Source: Bacillus sp. SLBN-46 (GTDB taxonomy: Bacteria > Bacillota > Bacilli > Bacillales > Cytobacillaceae). Taken from it: a DNA stretch of 64,000 nucleotides. The stretch's first letter is position 1; each line of letters starts with the position of its first letter. The notes below the pieces were generated by a model. The model was not told the DNA's origin, ran no database searches, and worked only from the letters and a program-made list of their open reading frames with translations. The stretch lies in contig NZ_JAVIZM010000001.1 of NCBI RefSeq assembly GCF_031453555.1, positions 2,921,001 through 2,985,000 on the forward strand, read 5' to 3'. This document shows positions 36,504-45,049 of the stretch, piece after piece. The position numbers were made by a program, and so were the translations under genes.

Positions 36504-37634
36504 TTAAGAACCAACTATTTTAACATCTGGGCTAGACTTTGGTTTATTATCCCCTTTGATACCAAACAGGATTCGTAAAATGGATACCTTGGAAATGATT
36601 ATATGATAAATAAACATAATGATAAAAAAAGCAACAACCATTAAAAAGATGAGTTTTACAGGAATGGACCATGCCTTATTAGCGATAAAAAATCCTAAAG
36701 TAACAATAACCGGCTGATGGAGAACATAGAACGGCATGGATGCTTGTGAACTGTATGTTAACCATTTATTTGAAAAAGATAAATGCCTTTTGGCAACAGC
36801 AAAAATGACAAGAATCCACATCCAACAATTCAGTGACTTAATGGATGCAAAAACCATTGTTGCAATAAAACCAGTTGAAGGCATATCTGAAAAGAATCCA
36901 TATACAAAAAAGATGGTTGTACAAACTGAAATAACGAGATTGATAGGAAGTAATTTTTCAATCACCTTTTTGAAAGATTCTTTTGTAAGAATAAAATAAC
37001 CAAATAAAAATAAGACCAAATAGAAAGTAATGTCCCAACCTCCTAGACGAACAACATCAACAAAAGTGGATACAATCATTAAAGGAATAGTCATCAGATA
37101 TAATTGGTAGGATTTTAATTCTTTCATAATAGACGGTTTCTTTTTAAGTAAAAGTGGAACCGTAAAAATGCTAAATATCATAAGTATTAACAAATACCAT
37201 AAATGCAGACCTACAAAAGCAAAATTTCCCGTTCCTCCAATATCTAAATAAACTCCATCAAAATACTGCGGAAACCACGAAAAAAAGGATCCGGAAAACT
37301 GCCCATGACTCACGCGTTCCATATATACCTGTGGAGGCGATAGTATCATAACACCAAACAAAAGCGGTACCCCTAACCTAGCAAGTCGTTCCTTCACATA
37401 TTCGTGGACAGACCTTTTCTGGAGGGCATAATAGGAGCTCATCCCCGATACTGTGAAAAAAATCGGCATCAACCAAGAACTCATAAACAAAGAGACCGCT
37501 GTAATATAGGTTGGGTCGGTCTCATTATTTTTTACATGCCAAGGCCAGGGATTAAAAAACATGAAACAGTGATAAATGAAAACGGCTAGTGTTGCAAGCA
37601 CACGGATCCAATCGAGATGGTACTGTCTTTTCAT
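36504..37634 (-). CDS. Acyltransferase 3 family membrane protein
   Basis: 376 residues, about ten helices. Begins with the family signature LDWIRVLATLAVFIYHCFMFF (Arg and active His in helix 1). Family members O-acylate sugars, lipids or glucans at the membrane (MdoC/YkrP-type). No polysaccharide locus nearby. Confidence 0.85.
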   Translation of the reverse strand: MKRQYHLDWIRVLATLAVFIYHCFMFFNPWPWHVKNNETDPTYITAVSLFMSSWLMPIFFTVSGMSSYYALQKRSVHEYVKERLARLGVPLLFGVMILSPPQVYMERVSHGQFSGSFFSWFPQYFDGVYLDIGGTGNFAFVGLHLWYLLILMIFSIFTVPLLLKKKPSIMKELKSYQLYLMTIPLMIVSTFVDVVRLGGWDITFYLVLFLFGYFILTKESFKKVIEKLLPINLVISVCTTIFFVYGFFSDMPSTGFIATMVFASIKSLNCWMWILVIFAVAKRHLSFSNKWLTYSSQASMPFYVLHQPVIVTLGFFIANKAWSIPVKLIFLMVVAFFIIMFIYHIIISKVSILRILFGIKGDNKPKSSPDVKIVGS

Positions 37635-37748
37635 ATCTTCAAAAATTTCCCCCTAAAATATTAAATGGTATATCTATCTATAGTATTCATCATATACCAT
37701 TTACCTATATTACGGGCAAGTTATTTTTACAATAATATCCATAAATAC

Positions 37749-37773
37749 AAAAAAGGACAACTTAGTCCTTTTC
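37749..37773 (-). terminator. Terminator of the YbaK-like gene
   Basis: AAAAGGAC/GTCCTTTT stem, T-rich tail on the minus strand. Confidence 0.75.
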
Positions 37774-37792
37774 CTTAAACCATAGTATGTAA

Positions 37793-38311
37793 TTATCGTA
37801 CTTCACTTGTGACAGTTTCACTTTCATTCAACTGCTCCTCATTCCACTCTTTACAAACATCTACCCAGTCCTTGGCAAAAGAATAATCGTATAACTCTTC
37901 TTTCGTTAATTCAATCGCTGAATTGGTGCTTCCGCATGCTGGGAAAAGGGTATCAAATCGTTTCATTGATACATCAAGGTATACATCTAATTCTTTATTT
38001 AAACCAAACGGACAGACACCACCAATGACATGACCCGTTTGCTCCAAAACCTCATCTGGCGAAAGCATTCGGGGTTTGAAGCCAAATTTAGCACGAAATT
38101 TTTTATTATCAATTTTTGCATCCCCAGCAGCAACAATTAAGATCGCATTTTCCTCCGATCCCCTAAAGGATAAAGTTTTGGCAATTCGTGCAGGTATCAC
38201 TCCAATTGTCTCGGCTGCCTGCTCAACAGTTGCACTTGAGGTGTCAAATTCCATTATATCAATATCGCGATTCCATTGTTTAAAATGATTTTTTACACTT
38301 TCTAAAGACAT
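37793..38311 (-). CDS. YbaK/EbsC/ProX-type aminoacyl-tRNA deacylase
   Basis: 172 residues from ATG 38311 (MSLESVKNHF), as GGAAAGG leaves no spacing to ATG 38320. Catalytic-type Lys in ARIAKTLSF, loop GGVCPFGLN and the CGSTNSAIELT segment match editing proteins that hydrolyse mischarged tRNA (Cys- or Ala-tRNA-Pro). Exact specificity unclear. Confidence 0.87.
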   Translation of the reverse strand: MSLESVKNHFKQWNRDIDIMEFDTSSATVEQAAETIGVIPARIAKTLSFRGSEENAILIVAAGDAKIDNKKFRAKFGFKPRMLSPDEVLEQTGHVIGGVCPFGLNKELDVYLDVSMKRFDTLFPACGSTNSAIELTKEELYDYSFAKDWVDVCKEWNEEQLNESETVTSEVR

Positions 38312-38392
38312 TCTATCCATCCTTTCCCTATGGTCCTAGTTTGAATATTAACACACTTTAAAGGGATGAAGTGAAATGATACTTACCATAAT

Positions 38393-38436
38393 CACAAAAA
38401 AACAACCCCTAAAACCAGTGTAGCCTGATTAGGGGC
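38393..38436 (-). terminator. Terminator of the quinone oxidoreductase gene
   Basis: CCCCTAA/TTAGGGG stem with long loop, T7 on the minus strand. Confidence 0.7.
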
Positions 38437-38467
38437 TTTTCAATATCTAATTTAGAGGTCTAAATTT

Positions 38468-39457
38468 TTAAGATAGAGAATCTCTTACATCTAATATGAT
38501 TTTTCCAGTACTTAGTCTACTTTCAATTAGCTTGTGAGCAGTAATAGCAGCCTCCAAGGGATAGTGATGACCAACCTCCATTTTTAATTTTCCTTCACTA
38601 AACAATTTGAGCACTTCCTTGGCTGTGGACTGTAAGGTCTTTGGTCGTTTTTTTCTTGTCGTTCCTAAGCTAAAGCCTAGTACTGACCGACAGCTAGAGT
38701 GCAGATCACTGGTTTTAAAGCTTCCAACTGCCCCACTTGAATTCCCAAATTGAACCAACCTACCATATGGTGCAAGACAGGTTAGACTTTGCCCTGTTAT
38801 CTCACCAGCAATGGAATCGAGGACAATATCTACGCCTTGATTATCTGTTAATTCATTTACTTTACGTGAAAAATCATCGTTGGTATAGCAAATAACATGA
38901 TCTGCACCAGCCTTAATGGCAACAGACGCTTTATTTTCGTCACCGACCGTTCCGATAATTTTACTCGCACCTAGCAGTTTTGCTAGCTGAATAGCTGTAG
39001 TTCCCACTCCACCTGCAGCGGAATGAATGAGGATGGTTTCCCCCTGTTCGATCCGTGCAATATCGGCTAATAGTTTATAAGAAAGGATAGAAACAGTGGG
39101 ACAGGCAGCGGCAGTGGTAAAATCCATTGAATCGGGGATTTCGTATGTAAGAATACCTTCCGCGACTACAAATTCTGCGTAAGACCCATTAGCTGGAAAT
39201 GCTATGACTCTTTGCCCAGGTTGTAAATGATTTACATCTGCCCCAACCTCCACAATCACACCCGATGCATCAAGTCCAGGAATAAAAGGGAAGTTCTCTT
39301 TTCCTTTATTACCATACCTAGATTTCACATCTGCATAATTCACACTCGTTTTTTCTACTCTAATTAACACCTGGCTAGGACTTATTTTTGGTGTCTCAAC
39401 CTCTACATACTGCATAACCTCTGGTGCCCCAAATTCAGGGACGATAATTGACTTCAT
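38468..39457 (-). CDS. Zinc-independent quinone oxidoreductase-like MDR protein
   Basis: 329 residues. GroES-like N-domain (VNYADVKSRYG, PGLDASGVIVEVG) and NADP Rossmann fold (HSAAGGVGTTAIQLAKLLGA). No zinc-cysteine lobe. Reduces quinones or enones with NADPH. Ribosome site GGGGGAAT before ATG 39457. Confidence 0.88.
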   Translation of the reverse strand: MKSIIVPEFGAPEVMQYVEVETPKISPSQVLIRVEKTSVNYADVKSRYGNKGKENFPFIPGLDASGVIVEVGADVNHLQPGQRVIAFPANGSYAEFVVAEGILTYEIPDSMDFTTAAACPTVSILSYKLLADIARIEQGETILIHSAAGGVGTTAIQLAKLLGASKIIGTVGDENKASVAIKAGADHVICYTNDDFSRKVNELTDNQGVDIVLDSIAGEITGQSLTCLAPYGRLVQFGNSSGAVGSFKTSDLHSSCRSVLGFSLGTTRKKRPKTLQSTAKEVLKLFSEGKLKMEVGHHYPLEAAITAHKLIESRLSTGKIILDVRDSLS

Positions 39458-39766
39458 TGGTATTCCCCCTTGTTGGATGATAGTTCTATTTTATGGCAAA
39501 AATTTCATATCGTATAGAATGAATCTCTTATCAATTTTCATAAAAATTTCTTATGCTTATCTTTAAATAACAACAGATAGCAAGAATTATCATTTGACTA
39601 GCAAACTAATATAAACATGCTAGCAATTCCCTTCTTCAGCTCTATCAGTAAAAAAATAGCGACATACGCGTTTCACAAATGGTTCTTAGCAAATAAATTA
39701 CTTATATAACTAAAGAAACTTTGCTATATTTATAGATAATTAGTTTGCATCATTCGGAGGGATAAA
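39458..39766. other. Divergent intergenic region, no clear feature
   Basis: 309 AT-rich bases between divergent quinone oxidoreductase and EamA genes. It must hold both promoters, but no consensus pair or operator stands out; TCGGAGGG at the right end is the EamA ribosome site. Confidence 0.5.
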
Positions 39767-40678
39767 ATGAATTCGCGCAGTGTCATCTTGGCGTATCCAA
39801 GGGCAAAAGGGATGATATTAGTTATAATGGCAGCTACCTTTTGGGGCGTCTCCGGGACGGTTGCCCAATACTTATTTCATCAACAAGGCTTCAGTACCAG
39901 TTGGCTTGTCGTAACTCGATTGATTTTTTCAGGAGTGGGGTTACTCTGGTTTTCTCAAACGGTTGGAAAGCAAAATATCTGGACAATTTGGAAAAACAAA
40001 CAAGATGTTGTTAAGCTTATCGTTTTTGGCATCTTGGGGATGTTTGGTGTTCAATTTACCTATTTTGCAGCTATTGAACATGCAAATGCAGCAACTGCCA
40101 CTGTCTTGCAATACCTTGCACCTGTAATTATTGCTGGATATATAAGCATCCGGGGGAAAAAGCTACCTGCTAAACATGAAGGGATTGCGATAATTTTTGC
40201 TCTGTTGGGAACATTTCTTCTAGTTACTCAAGGAAATATGCATTCACTATCCATAACGGTTCCGGCTTTATTTTGGGGAATCTTGTCTGCTTTTTCACTT
40301 GCTTTCTATACACTTTATCCGAGAGATTTATTATCAAGGTGGGGTTCATTAATCACGGTTGGCTGGGGCATGACAGTGGGAGGAATTAGCTTTAGCTTTA
40401 TTCATCCGCCATGGGTGTTTCAAGGAACCTGGAGCTTTCCTTCTTTTTTAGCCGTTATTTTTGTAGTCATTTTTGGCACGTTAATTGCCTTCTTCTGCTA
40501 TATGGAAAGTATGAAATACATAAAGGCATCTGAGGCTAGTCTTTTAGCCTGTGTGGAACCATTATCAGCCGCCTTTTTAGCAGTTGCCTGGCTCCATGTT
40601 TCCTTTGGGGCAGCAGAATGGATTGGTTCATTTTTGATTATCGCCACGATATTTATCCTGTCAGCTGTAAAAAAATAA
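39767..40678 (+). CDS. EamA/DMT family exporter
   Basis: 303 residues, ten helices in two EamA repeats: MAATFWGVSGTVAQYLF...FAAIEHANAATATVLQYLAPV and ALFWGILSAFSLAFYTL...ASEASLLACVEPLSAAF. Probable metabolite or amino-acid exporter. ATG 39767 behind CGGAGGG. Confidence 0.9.
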   Translation: MNSRSVILAYPRAKGMILVIMAATFWGVSGTVAQYLFHQQGFSTSWLVVTRLIFSGVGLLWFSQTVGKQNIWTIWKNKQDVVKLIVFGILGMFGVQFTYFAAIEHANAATATVLQYLAPVIIAGYISIRGKKLPAKHEGIAIIFALLGTFLLVTQGNMHSLSITVPALFWGILSAFSLAFYTLYPRDLLSRWGSLITVGWGMTVGGISFSFIHPPWVFQGTWSFPSFLAVIFVVIFGTLIAFFCYMESMKYIKASEASLLACVEPLSAAFLAVAWLHVSFGAAEWIGSFLIIATIFILSAVKK

Positions 40679-40697
40679 TTATATTTTTATACTTATA

Positions 40698-40730
40698 AAA
40701 GGCAAGCATGATCCATGCTCGCCCTTTCTT
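40698..40730. terminator. Bidirectional terminator between EamA and the short minus-strand frame
   Basis: GGCAAGCATG (40701-40710) pairs with CATGCTCGCC (40714-40723) with one G-T/A-C change; T-rich on both sides. Confidence 0.75.
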
Positions 40731-40761
40731 CCTTCAATGCGAATATCGATACTTGAATACC

Positions 40762-40881
40762 CTAAGCTAGAGCATACATACGAAACAGCCATTGCAGCCT
40801 GTAATTCATATGTCTAAAAAAATAAAGTGCTCTATAACTCAAAATTCGTAAAGTTGAGAGTAAGCTAAATAGAATATTCAA
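40762..40881 (-). CDS. Candidate 39-residue basic hydrophobic peptide
   Basis: TTG 40881 with GGAGGG (40894-40889) at 7-nt spacing, 39 residues (NILFSLLSTLRILSYRALYF then FRHMNYRLQWLFRMYALA), stop TAG at 40762, then a terminator in the right sense at 40723-40698. Rich in Leu, Phe, Tyr and Arg with no acidic residue, like a membrane-active peptide. Nothing else codes in this 330-bp gap. No family recognised. Confidence 0.35.
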   Translation of the reverse strand: MNILFSLLSTLRILSYRALYFFRHMNYRLQWLFRMYALA

Positions 40882-40969
40882 AGCATATCCCTCCACATTG
40901 AGATTTTAGTGTTAAAAAAATAACACTGTTTTTATTGTTAATCGGAACAGCCATTTTATTCATTTATTT

Positions 40970-41001
40970 TAAAAGAAAACAGACCTTCCAAGGAGGTCTG
41001 T
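40970..41001 (-). terminator. Terminator of the YebC-like gene
   Basis: ACAGACC/GGTCTGT stem (40979-40985, 40995-41001) followed on the minus strand by TTTTCTTTT. Confidence 0.75.
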
Positions 41002-41008
41002 CTATTTA

Positions 41009-41728
41009 TTATTCGCCTAAGTCCACATTGTGGTACACTTGTTGAACATCATCTAAATCTTCAAGTGCATCAATCATTTTTTCAAATTTAGCTTGCGCAT
41101 CTTCAGGAAGGGTTACATCATTTTGTGCAAGCATAGTAAGCTCAGCCACAGTAAACTCCGTAATTCCAGCATTTCTAAATGCTTCTTGAACTGCATGGAA
41201 CTGATCTGGTTCAGCATAAACAATGACAGAATCTTCTTCTTCGATAATGTCACGGACGTCTACGTCTGCTTCCATTAAAAGTTCAAGCACATCATCAGAG
41301 GACTTACCTTCGACACCGATAACAGCAGTAGCATCAAACATATAGGCAACAGAACCACTGACACCCATGTTCCCGCCATTTTTACCAAATGCAGCACGGA
41401 CGTCAGAAGCAGTACGGTTTACGTTATTAGTTAAGGCATCAACAATGACCATGGATCCGTTTGGTCCAAAGCCCTCATAACGAAGTTCAGTATAGCTTTC
41501 TTCAGAACCACCTTTTGCTTTATCAATCGCACGGTCGATAATGTGTTTCGGTACATTGTAGGTTTTAGCCCGCTCAAGTACAAATCGTAATGACTGATTT
41601 GATTCTGGATTTGGCTCCCCTTGCTTCGCAGCTACATAGATTTCCACACCAAATTTTGCATAGATACGACTCGTATTTGCATCTTTTGACGCTTTCTTTT
41701 CTTTAATATTGTTCCACTTACGACCCAT
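41009..41728 (-). CDS. YebC/PmpR family protein (YeeN-like)
   Basis: 239 residues from ATG 41728 ([16 protein letters not shown], the family start); the frame runs 10 codons further upstream. Features: [45 protein letters not shown]. Known as transcription regulators and, for some, factors easing translation of proline-rich stretches. Length equals B. subtilis YeeN. Confidence 0.92.
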   Translation of the reverse strand: MGRKWNNIKEKKASKDANTSRIYAKFGVEIYVAAKQGEPNPESNQSLRFVLERAKTYNVPKHIIDRAIDKAKGGSEESYTELRYEGFGPNGSMVIVDALTNNVNRTASDVRAAFGKNGGNMGVSGSVAYMFDATAVIGVEGKSSDDVLELLMEADVDVRDIIEEEDSVIVYAEPDQFHAVQEAFRNAGITEFTVAELTMLAQNDVTLPEDAQAKFEKMIDALEDLDDVQQVYHNVDLGE

Positions 41729-41916
41729 TATGAACACTCTCTTTCCACTTTGATCCACACAAATTTATTATACTAACAGTACCGTTACAGTATAATAATT
41801 AGCAGTTCATGATAATTTCTATTTATCGAATTCAGCACAAAAAACATACTGATTCATACACAGATAATATTATACCTTAAAAATGACATTTGTTAAGTAT
41901 CATGACTGCAAAAATA

Positions 41917-42648
41917 TTAAAGTGAGAGTGTGTCAGTATTCTTCCATTTCTCTATCCTACGTATCTTTCTGAAAAAAATAGCTAGTAAGATCGCACCAAT
42001 GGTCAGACCTAGAGTCATACCCATCTGAAAAATAAATAACAGTACGGGGAAATCGAATACAAAGCCGACAAACCCACAAAGACAACAAACACTGGTCAGA
42101 TAAAAAGACATTCTAATTGCTAGTGATAAACGATTTCCTTGAAAAAGAATAGCAAGAAAAAAGACAGATAATCCTAAAAATAGACTCCAACCAAGCATAT
42201 TAATAGCAGAGGCAAATGATAAGGGATTGAATTGAACAAATGCATCTAGATTTGCAATTTTTCCACTGTTAACACTAAGTCTAACAATACTAAACTGAAT
42301 AAAATAATTGATGCAGGCCAATAGAGTAAACAGTAAGCCAAAGCTAATAGATAATCGTGCATAAACCTTGCACCGATCATTAGTGGTTTCATAAATCGTA
42401 CATAATAAAACAATAAAAATTAGGCTAGATATAAATGCAAATAATTGGCTGAATGAATAAAAATTAATAAAATTACGATCAACCTGCTCTAGAAATTCTT
42501 TCAAATTTGTATAATCAGGGATACTATAATTACTTAGCAATACCCCCATGCTGATTCCATATAATACACCTGTTAATGCAAATATGGTTGAACTCCAAAA
42601 GGCTATGATATAAATATGATTATATTGATGTTTCTGCAAATAACCCAC
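41917..42648 (-). CDS. Hypothetical multi-pass membrane protein
   Basis: 243 residues, six or seven helices with a 40-residue loop (SNYSIPDYTNLKEFLEQVDRNF) after helix 1 and a charged end (FRKIRRIEKWKN). Layout recalls DUF4386-type proteins, but I see no firm signature. Confidence 0.6.
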   Translation of the reverse strand: MGYLQKHQYNHIYIIAFWSSTIFALTGVLYGISMGVLLSNYSIPDYTNLKEFLEQVDRNFINFYSFSQLFAFISSLIFIVLLCTIYETTNDRCKVYARLSISFGLLFTLLACINYFIQFSIVRLSVNSGKIANLDAFVQFNPLSFASAINMLGWSLFLGLSVFFLAILFQGNRLSLAIRMSFYLTSVCCLCGFVGFVFDFPVLLFIFQMGMTLGLTIGAILLAIFFRKIRRIEKWKNTDTLSL

Positions 42649-42710
42649 CTCCCCAAGAAAATAATATCATTTTATTCCTTTAATTAGGTAGATTTATTCG
42701 GATAAAAATG

Positions 42711-42745
42711 GAAAAAGGACCTTTCCACTTAACGCGGAGGTCCTC
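42711..42745 (-). terminator. Terminator of ilvA
   Basis: AGGACC/GGTCCT stem with T5 on the minus strand. Confidence 0.7.
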
Positions 42746-42751
42746 TTACAG

Positions 42752-44017
42752 CTATACCAGCATCTGAAACAACGTACTATCTTTATTAACTTCTCTATAG
42801 AAGAAGCCTTTTGTTTTAATCCGTTCAATTAATGGGAAGTAATCTTCTTTATCCTTCAGTTCAATCCCTACCAAGGCAGGTCCAGTTTCCCTATTGTTCT
42901 TTTTCGTATACTCAAAATGGCTGATATCGTCATTCGGTCCAAGTACATCAAATAGGAATTCCCGTAGGGCACCAGGGCGCTGTGGAAACTGAACAATAAA
43001 ATAATGCTGCAGTCCTTCGTATAGCTTTGAGCGCTCTTTAATTTCCTGCATCCTGCCAATATCATTGTTGCCGCCACTTACGATACAAACCACTGTTTTC
43101 CCCTTTATTTGATCTGCATATGTATCTAGAGCTGCAACGGAAAGCGCACCGGTTGGTTCAACGACAATGGCATTTTCATTATAGAGGGACAAAAGCGTCG
43201 TACACACCTTACCTTCTGGAACGACCGTAATATCGTCCACAATTTCCTTACAAATAGTAAAAGTTTTTGTACCAACTGTTTTTACTGCAGCACCATCGAC
43301 AAATGGATCAATTTCTTGGAGCTTCGTTACTTCTCCCTTTAAAATGGATTCCTTCATCCCTGGTGCACCTTGAGGTTCGACGCCGATTAATTGTGTTTGA
43401 GGGGAGTAGTGTCTTAAGTACGTACCCACTCCGGCAAGGAGGCCACCGCCACCGATTGCCGCAAACAGATAATCAATCTTTTCAGGACAATCATTTAACA
43501 ATTCAACAGCAACGGTTCCTTGACCGGCAATCACATCATAATCATCAAAAGGGTGAATAAATGTACGGTTCTCATTCCGGCTACATTCTATAGCTTTTTC
43601 ATAAGCATCATCAAAGGTATCCCCCACAAGGACAATCTCCACACTATCCTTTCCCCAAAACTTTACCTGGTTCACCTTCTGCTTAGGCGTCGTACTCGGC
43701 ATAAAGATTTTTCCGTTGATTTTTAACAGATGGCAGGAGTAAGCAACACCCTGTGCATGATTTCCTGCACTTGCACAAATAATCCCGTTTTGAAGTTCTT
43801 CCCCACTCAATTTTTTAATACGGTTATATGCGCCACGAATTTTAAATGAGCGGACACTTTGTAAATCTTCCCGCTTTAAATACACATGGCAGTCATACCG
43901 CTCAGAAAGTAAATGATTATATTGCAATGGAGTTGGTGAAATCACATCCTTGATGGTATGACTGGCAATAATGATGTCCTCCACATTAAACGCTTTTTTA
44001 TCGACCTGTTGATTCAT
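42752..44017 (-). CDS. ilvA: Threonine ammonia-lyase (threonine dehydratase, biosynthetic)
   Basis: First committed step of isoleucine synthesis: threonine to 2-oxobutanoate, PLP-dependent. 421 residues. Lys59 in SVRSFKIRGAYN binds PLP; phosphate loop GGGGLLAGVG; serine/threonine loop SAGNHAQGVA. C-terminal ACT-like regulatory domain from about 335 (YFIVQFPQRPGALREFL), giving the short Bacillus-type enzyme. Controlled by the T-box leader upstream. Confidence 0.95.
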   Translation of the reverse strand: MNQQVDKKAFNVEDIIIASHTIKDVISPTPLQYNHLLSERYDCHVYLKREDLQSVRSFKIRGAYNRIKKLSGEELQNGIICASAGNHAQGVAYSCHLLKINGKIFMPSTTPKQKVNQVKFWGKDSVEIVLVGDTFDDAYEKAIECSRNENRTFIHPFDDYDVIAGQGTVAVELLNDCPEKIDYLFAAIGGGGLLAGVGTYLRHYSPQTQLIGVEPQGAPGMKESILKGEVTKLQEIDPFVDGAAVKTVGTKTFTICKEIVDDITVVPEGKVCTTLLSLYNENAIVVEPTGALSVAALDTYADQIKGKTVVCIVSGGNNDIGRMQEIKERSKLYEGLQHYFIVQFPQRPGALREFLFDVLGPNDDISHFEYTKKNNRETGPALVGIELKDKEDYFPLIERIKTKGFFYREVNKDSTLFQMLV

Positions 44018-44077
44018 TTTCCACGTTCCTTCCCAAATAAATTCATGTATGTTACAGATATCTATTGTCTAAAAACA

Positions 44078-44355
44078 ACAAAAAACCCGTCCCATAATAT
44101 AGGGACGAGTTAACTCGCGATACCACCCTACTTCCGCAAGTTCAAAAAGAAGCTGCGGCTCTCGATCAACGTACAAATCCTTGTACGTGTTCCATCATAA
44201 CGGCGGACAAACCGGTGTAGCCTACTTGGACTGTTCAGCTAAACATCTCTGAGATGATCTTCAGATCGCCCTGTTATCGGCTCCCAGCAAACGCCGACTC
44301 TCTGTGAAACAAGGTGCAAATCCTACTCTTCTCTTCATAGATTCAAGATTAATTT
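44078..44355 (-). promoter_or_regulatory. T-box leader of ilvA (isoleucine-type)
   Basis: Minus strand carries the T-box core AGGGTGGTATCGCG (44129-44116), which pairs with uncharged tRNA, then the terminator CTCGTCCC/GGGACGGG with T6 (44109-44081). Upstream are Stem I landmarks AGAGAGTCGG, GCTGGGAG and GTAGGCTACACCGG. The specifier stretch GAAGATCATCTCAGAG suggests the Ile codon ATC, fitting ilvA; the specifier call is inference. Confidence 0.88.
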
Positions 44356-44361
44356 TTTATA

Positions 44362-44390
44362 AGGTTACCACCGAAAAAAATCACTGTCAA
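44362..44390 (-). promoter_or_regulatory. Probable promoter of the ilvA T-box transcript
   Basis: TTGACA (44390-44385), 17-bp spacer, TAACCT (44367-44362) on the minus strand, ending just before the T-box leader. Confidence 0.5.
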
Positions 44391-44532
44391 TGTTTTTTGA
44401 TTATTTTTACTATTTTGTAAATTATGAAGCGCTTACAATTTACTTAGGCATAATTGAGCCATACCTGCCACTTTAAATGGTATAATTTCATTTAGATGTA
44501 AGATTATTCTGAAATTTATAGGAGTGATTGAA

Positions 44533-45045
44533 ATGATGATCCCGTATAATGGAGTTTCTCCTACTGTTCATGCTTCTGTCTTTGTTGCACCTGGAGCGTA
44601 TATCATTGGGAATGTTCAGATTGGAAAAGAATCAACGGTTTGGTTTAATGCTGTACTTAGGGGGGATGATGGACCAATTATCGTTGGAGAGAGATGCAGT
44701 ATCCAAGACAACTCGACCATTCACCTGTACGAGGGGTTCCCAGTTATCATTGAAGATGATGTAACGGTTGGTCACAACGTTATTTTACATGGATGTAAAA
44801 TTGGGAAACGTTCGATAATAGGAATGGGTTCCACGTTATTGGACAACGTCGAGGTTGGCGAAGAATGTATAATTGGAGCCAATACTTTGCTCGCAGGAGG
44901 AATTAAAATACCGCCCCGCTCCCTCGTTCTAGGATCGCCAGGTAAAGTCGTCAGAGAACTAACAGAAAAGGACCTGCAGATGCTGCAAATGTCCAGTGAA
45001 CACTATGTTCAAAAAGGGAAAGAGTTTAGGGAGATACTTAAATAA
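44533..45045 (+). CDS. Gamma-carbonic anhydrase-like hexapeptide protein (YtoA-like)
   Basis: 170 residues from ATG 44533 (GGAG 8 nt upstream). Left-handed beta-helix repeats from residue 15 to 145 with the three His zinc ligands in TIHLYEG, VTVGHNVILHGCKI, and the Arg/Gln pair (VLRGDDG, SIQDN). C-terminal helix. Carbonic anhydrase activity is plausible but unproven for this branch. Confidence 0.9.
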   Translation: MMIPYNGVSPTVHASVFVAPGAYIIGNVQIGKESTVWFNAVLRGDDGPIIVGERCSIQDNSTIHLYEGFPVIIEDDVTVGHNVILHGCKIGKRSIIGMGSTLLDNVEVGEECIIGANTLLAGGIKIPPRSLVLGSPGKVVRELTEKDLQMLQMSSEHYVQKGKEFREILK

Positions 45046-45049
45046 TAAA

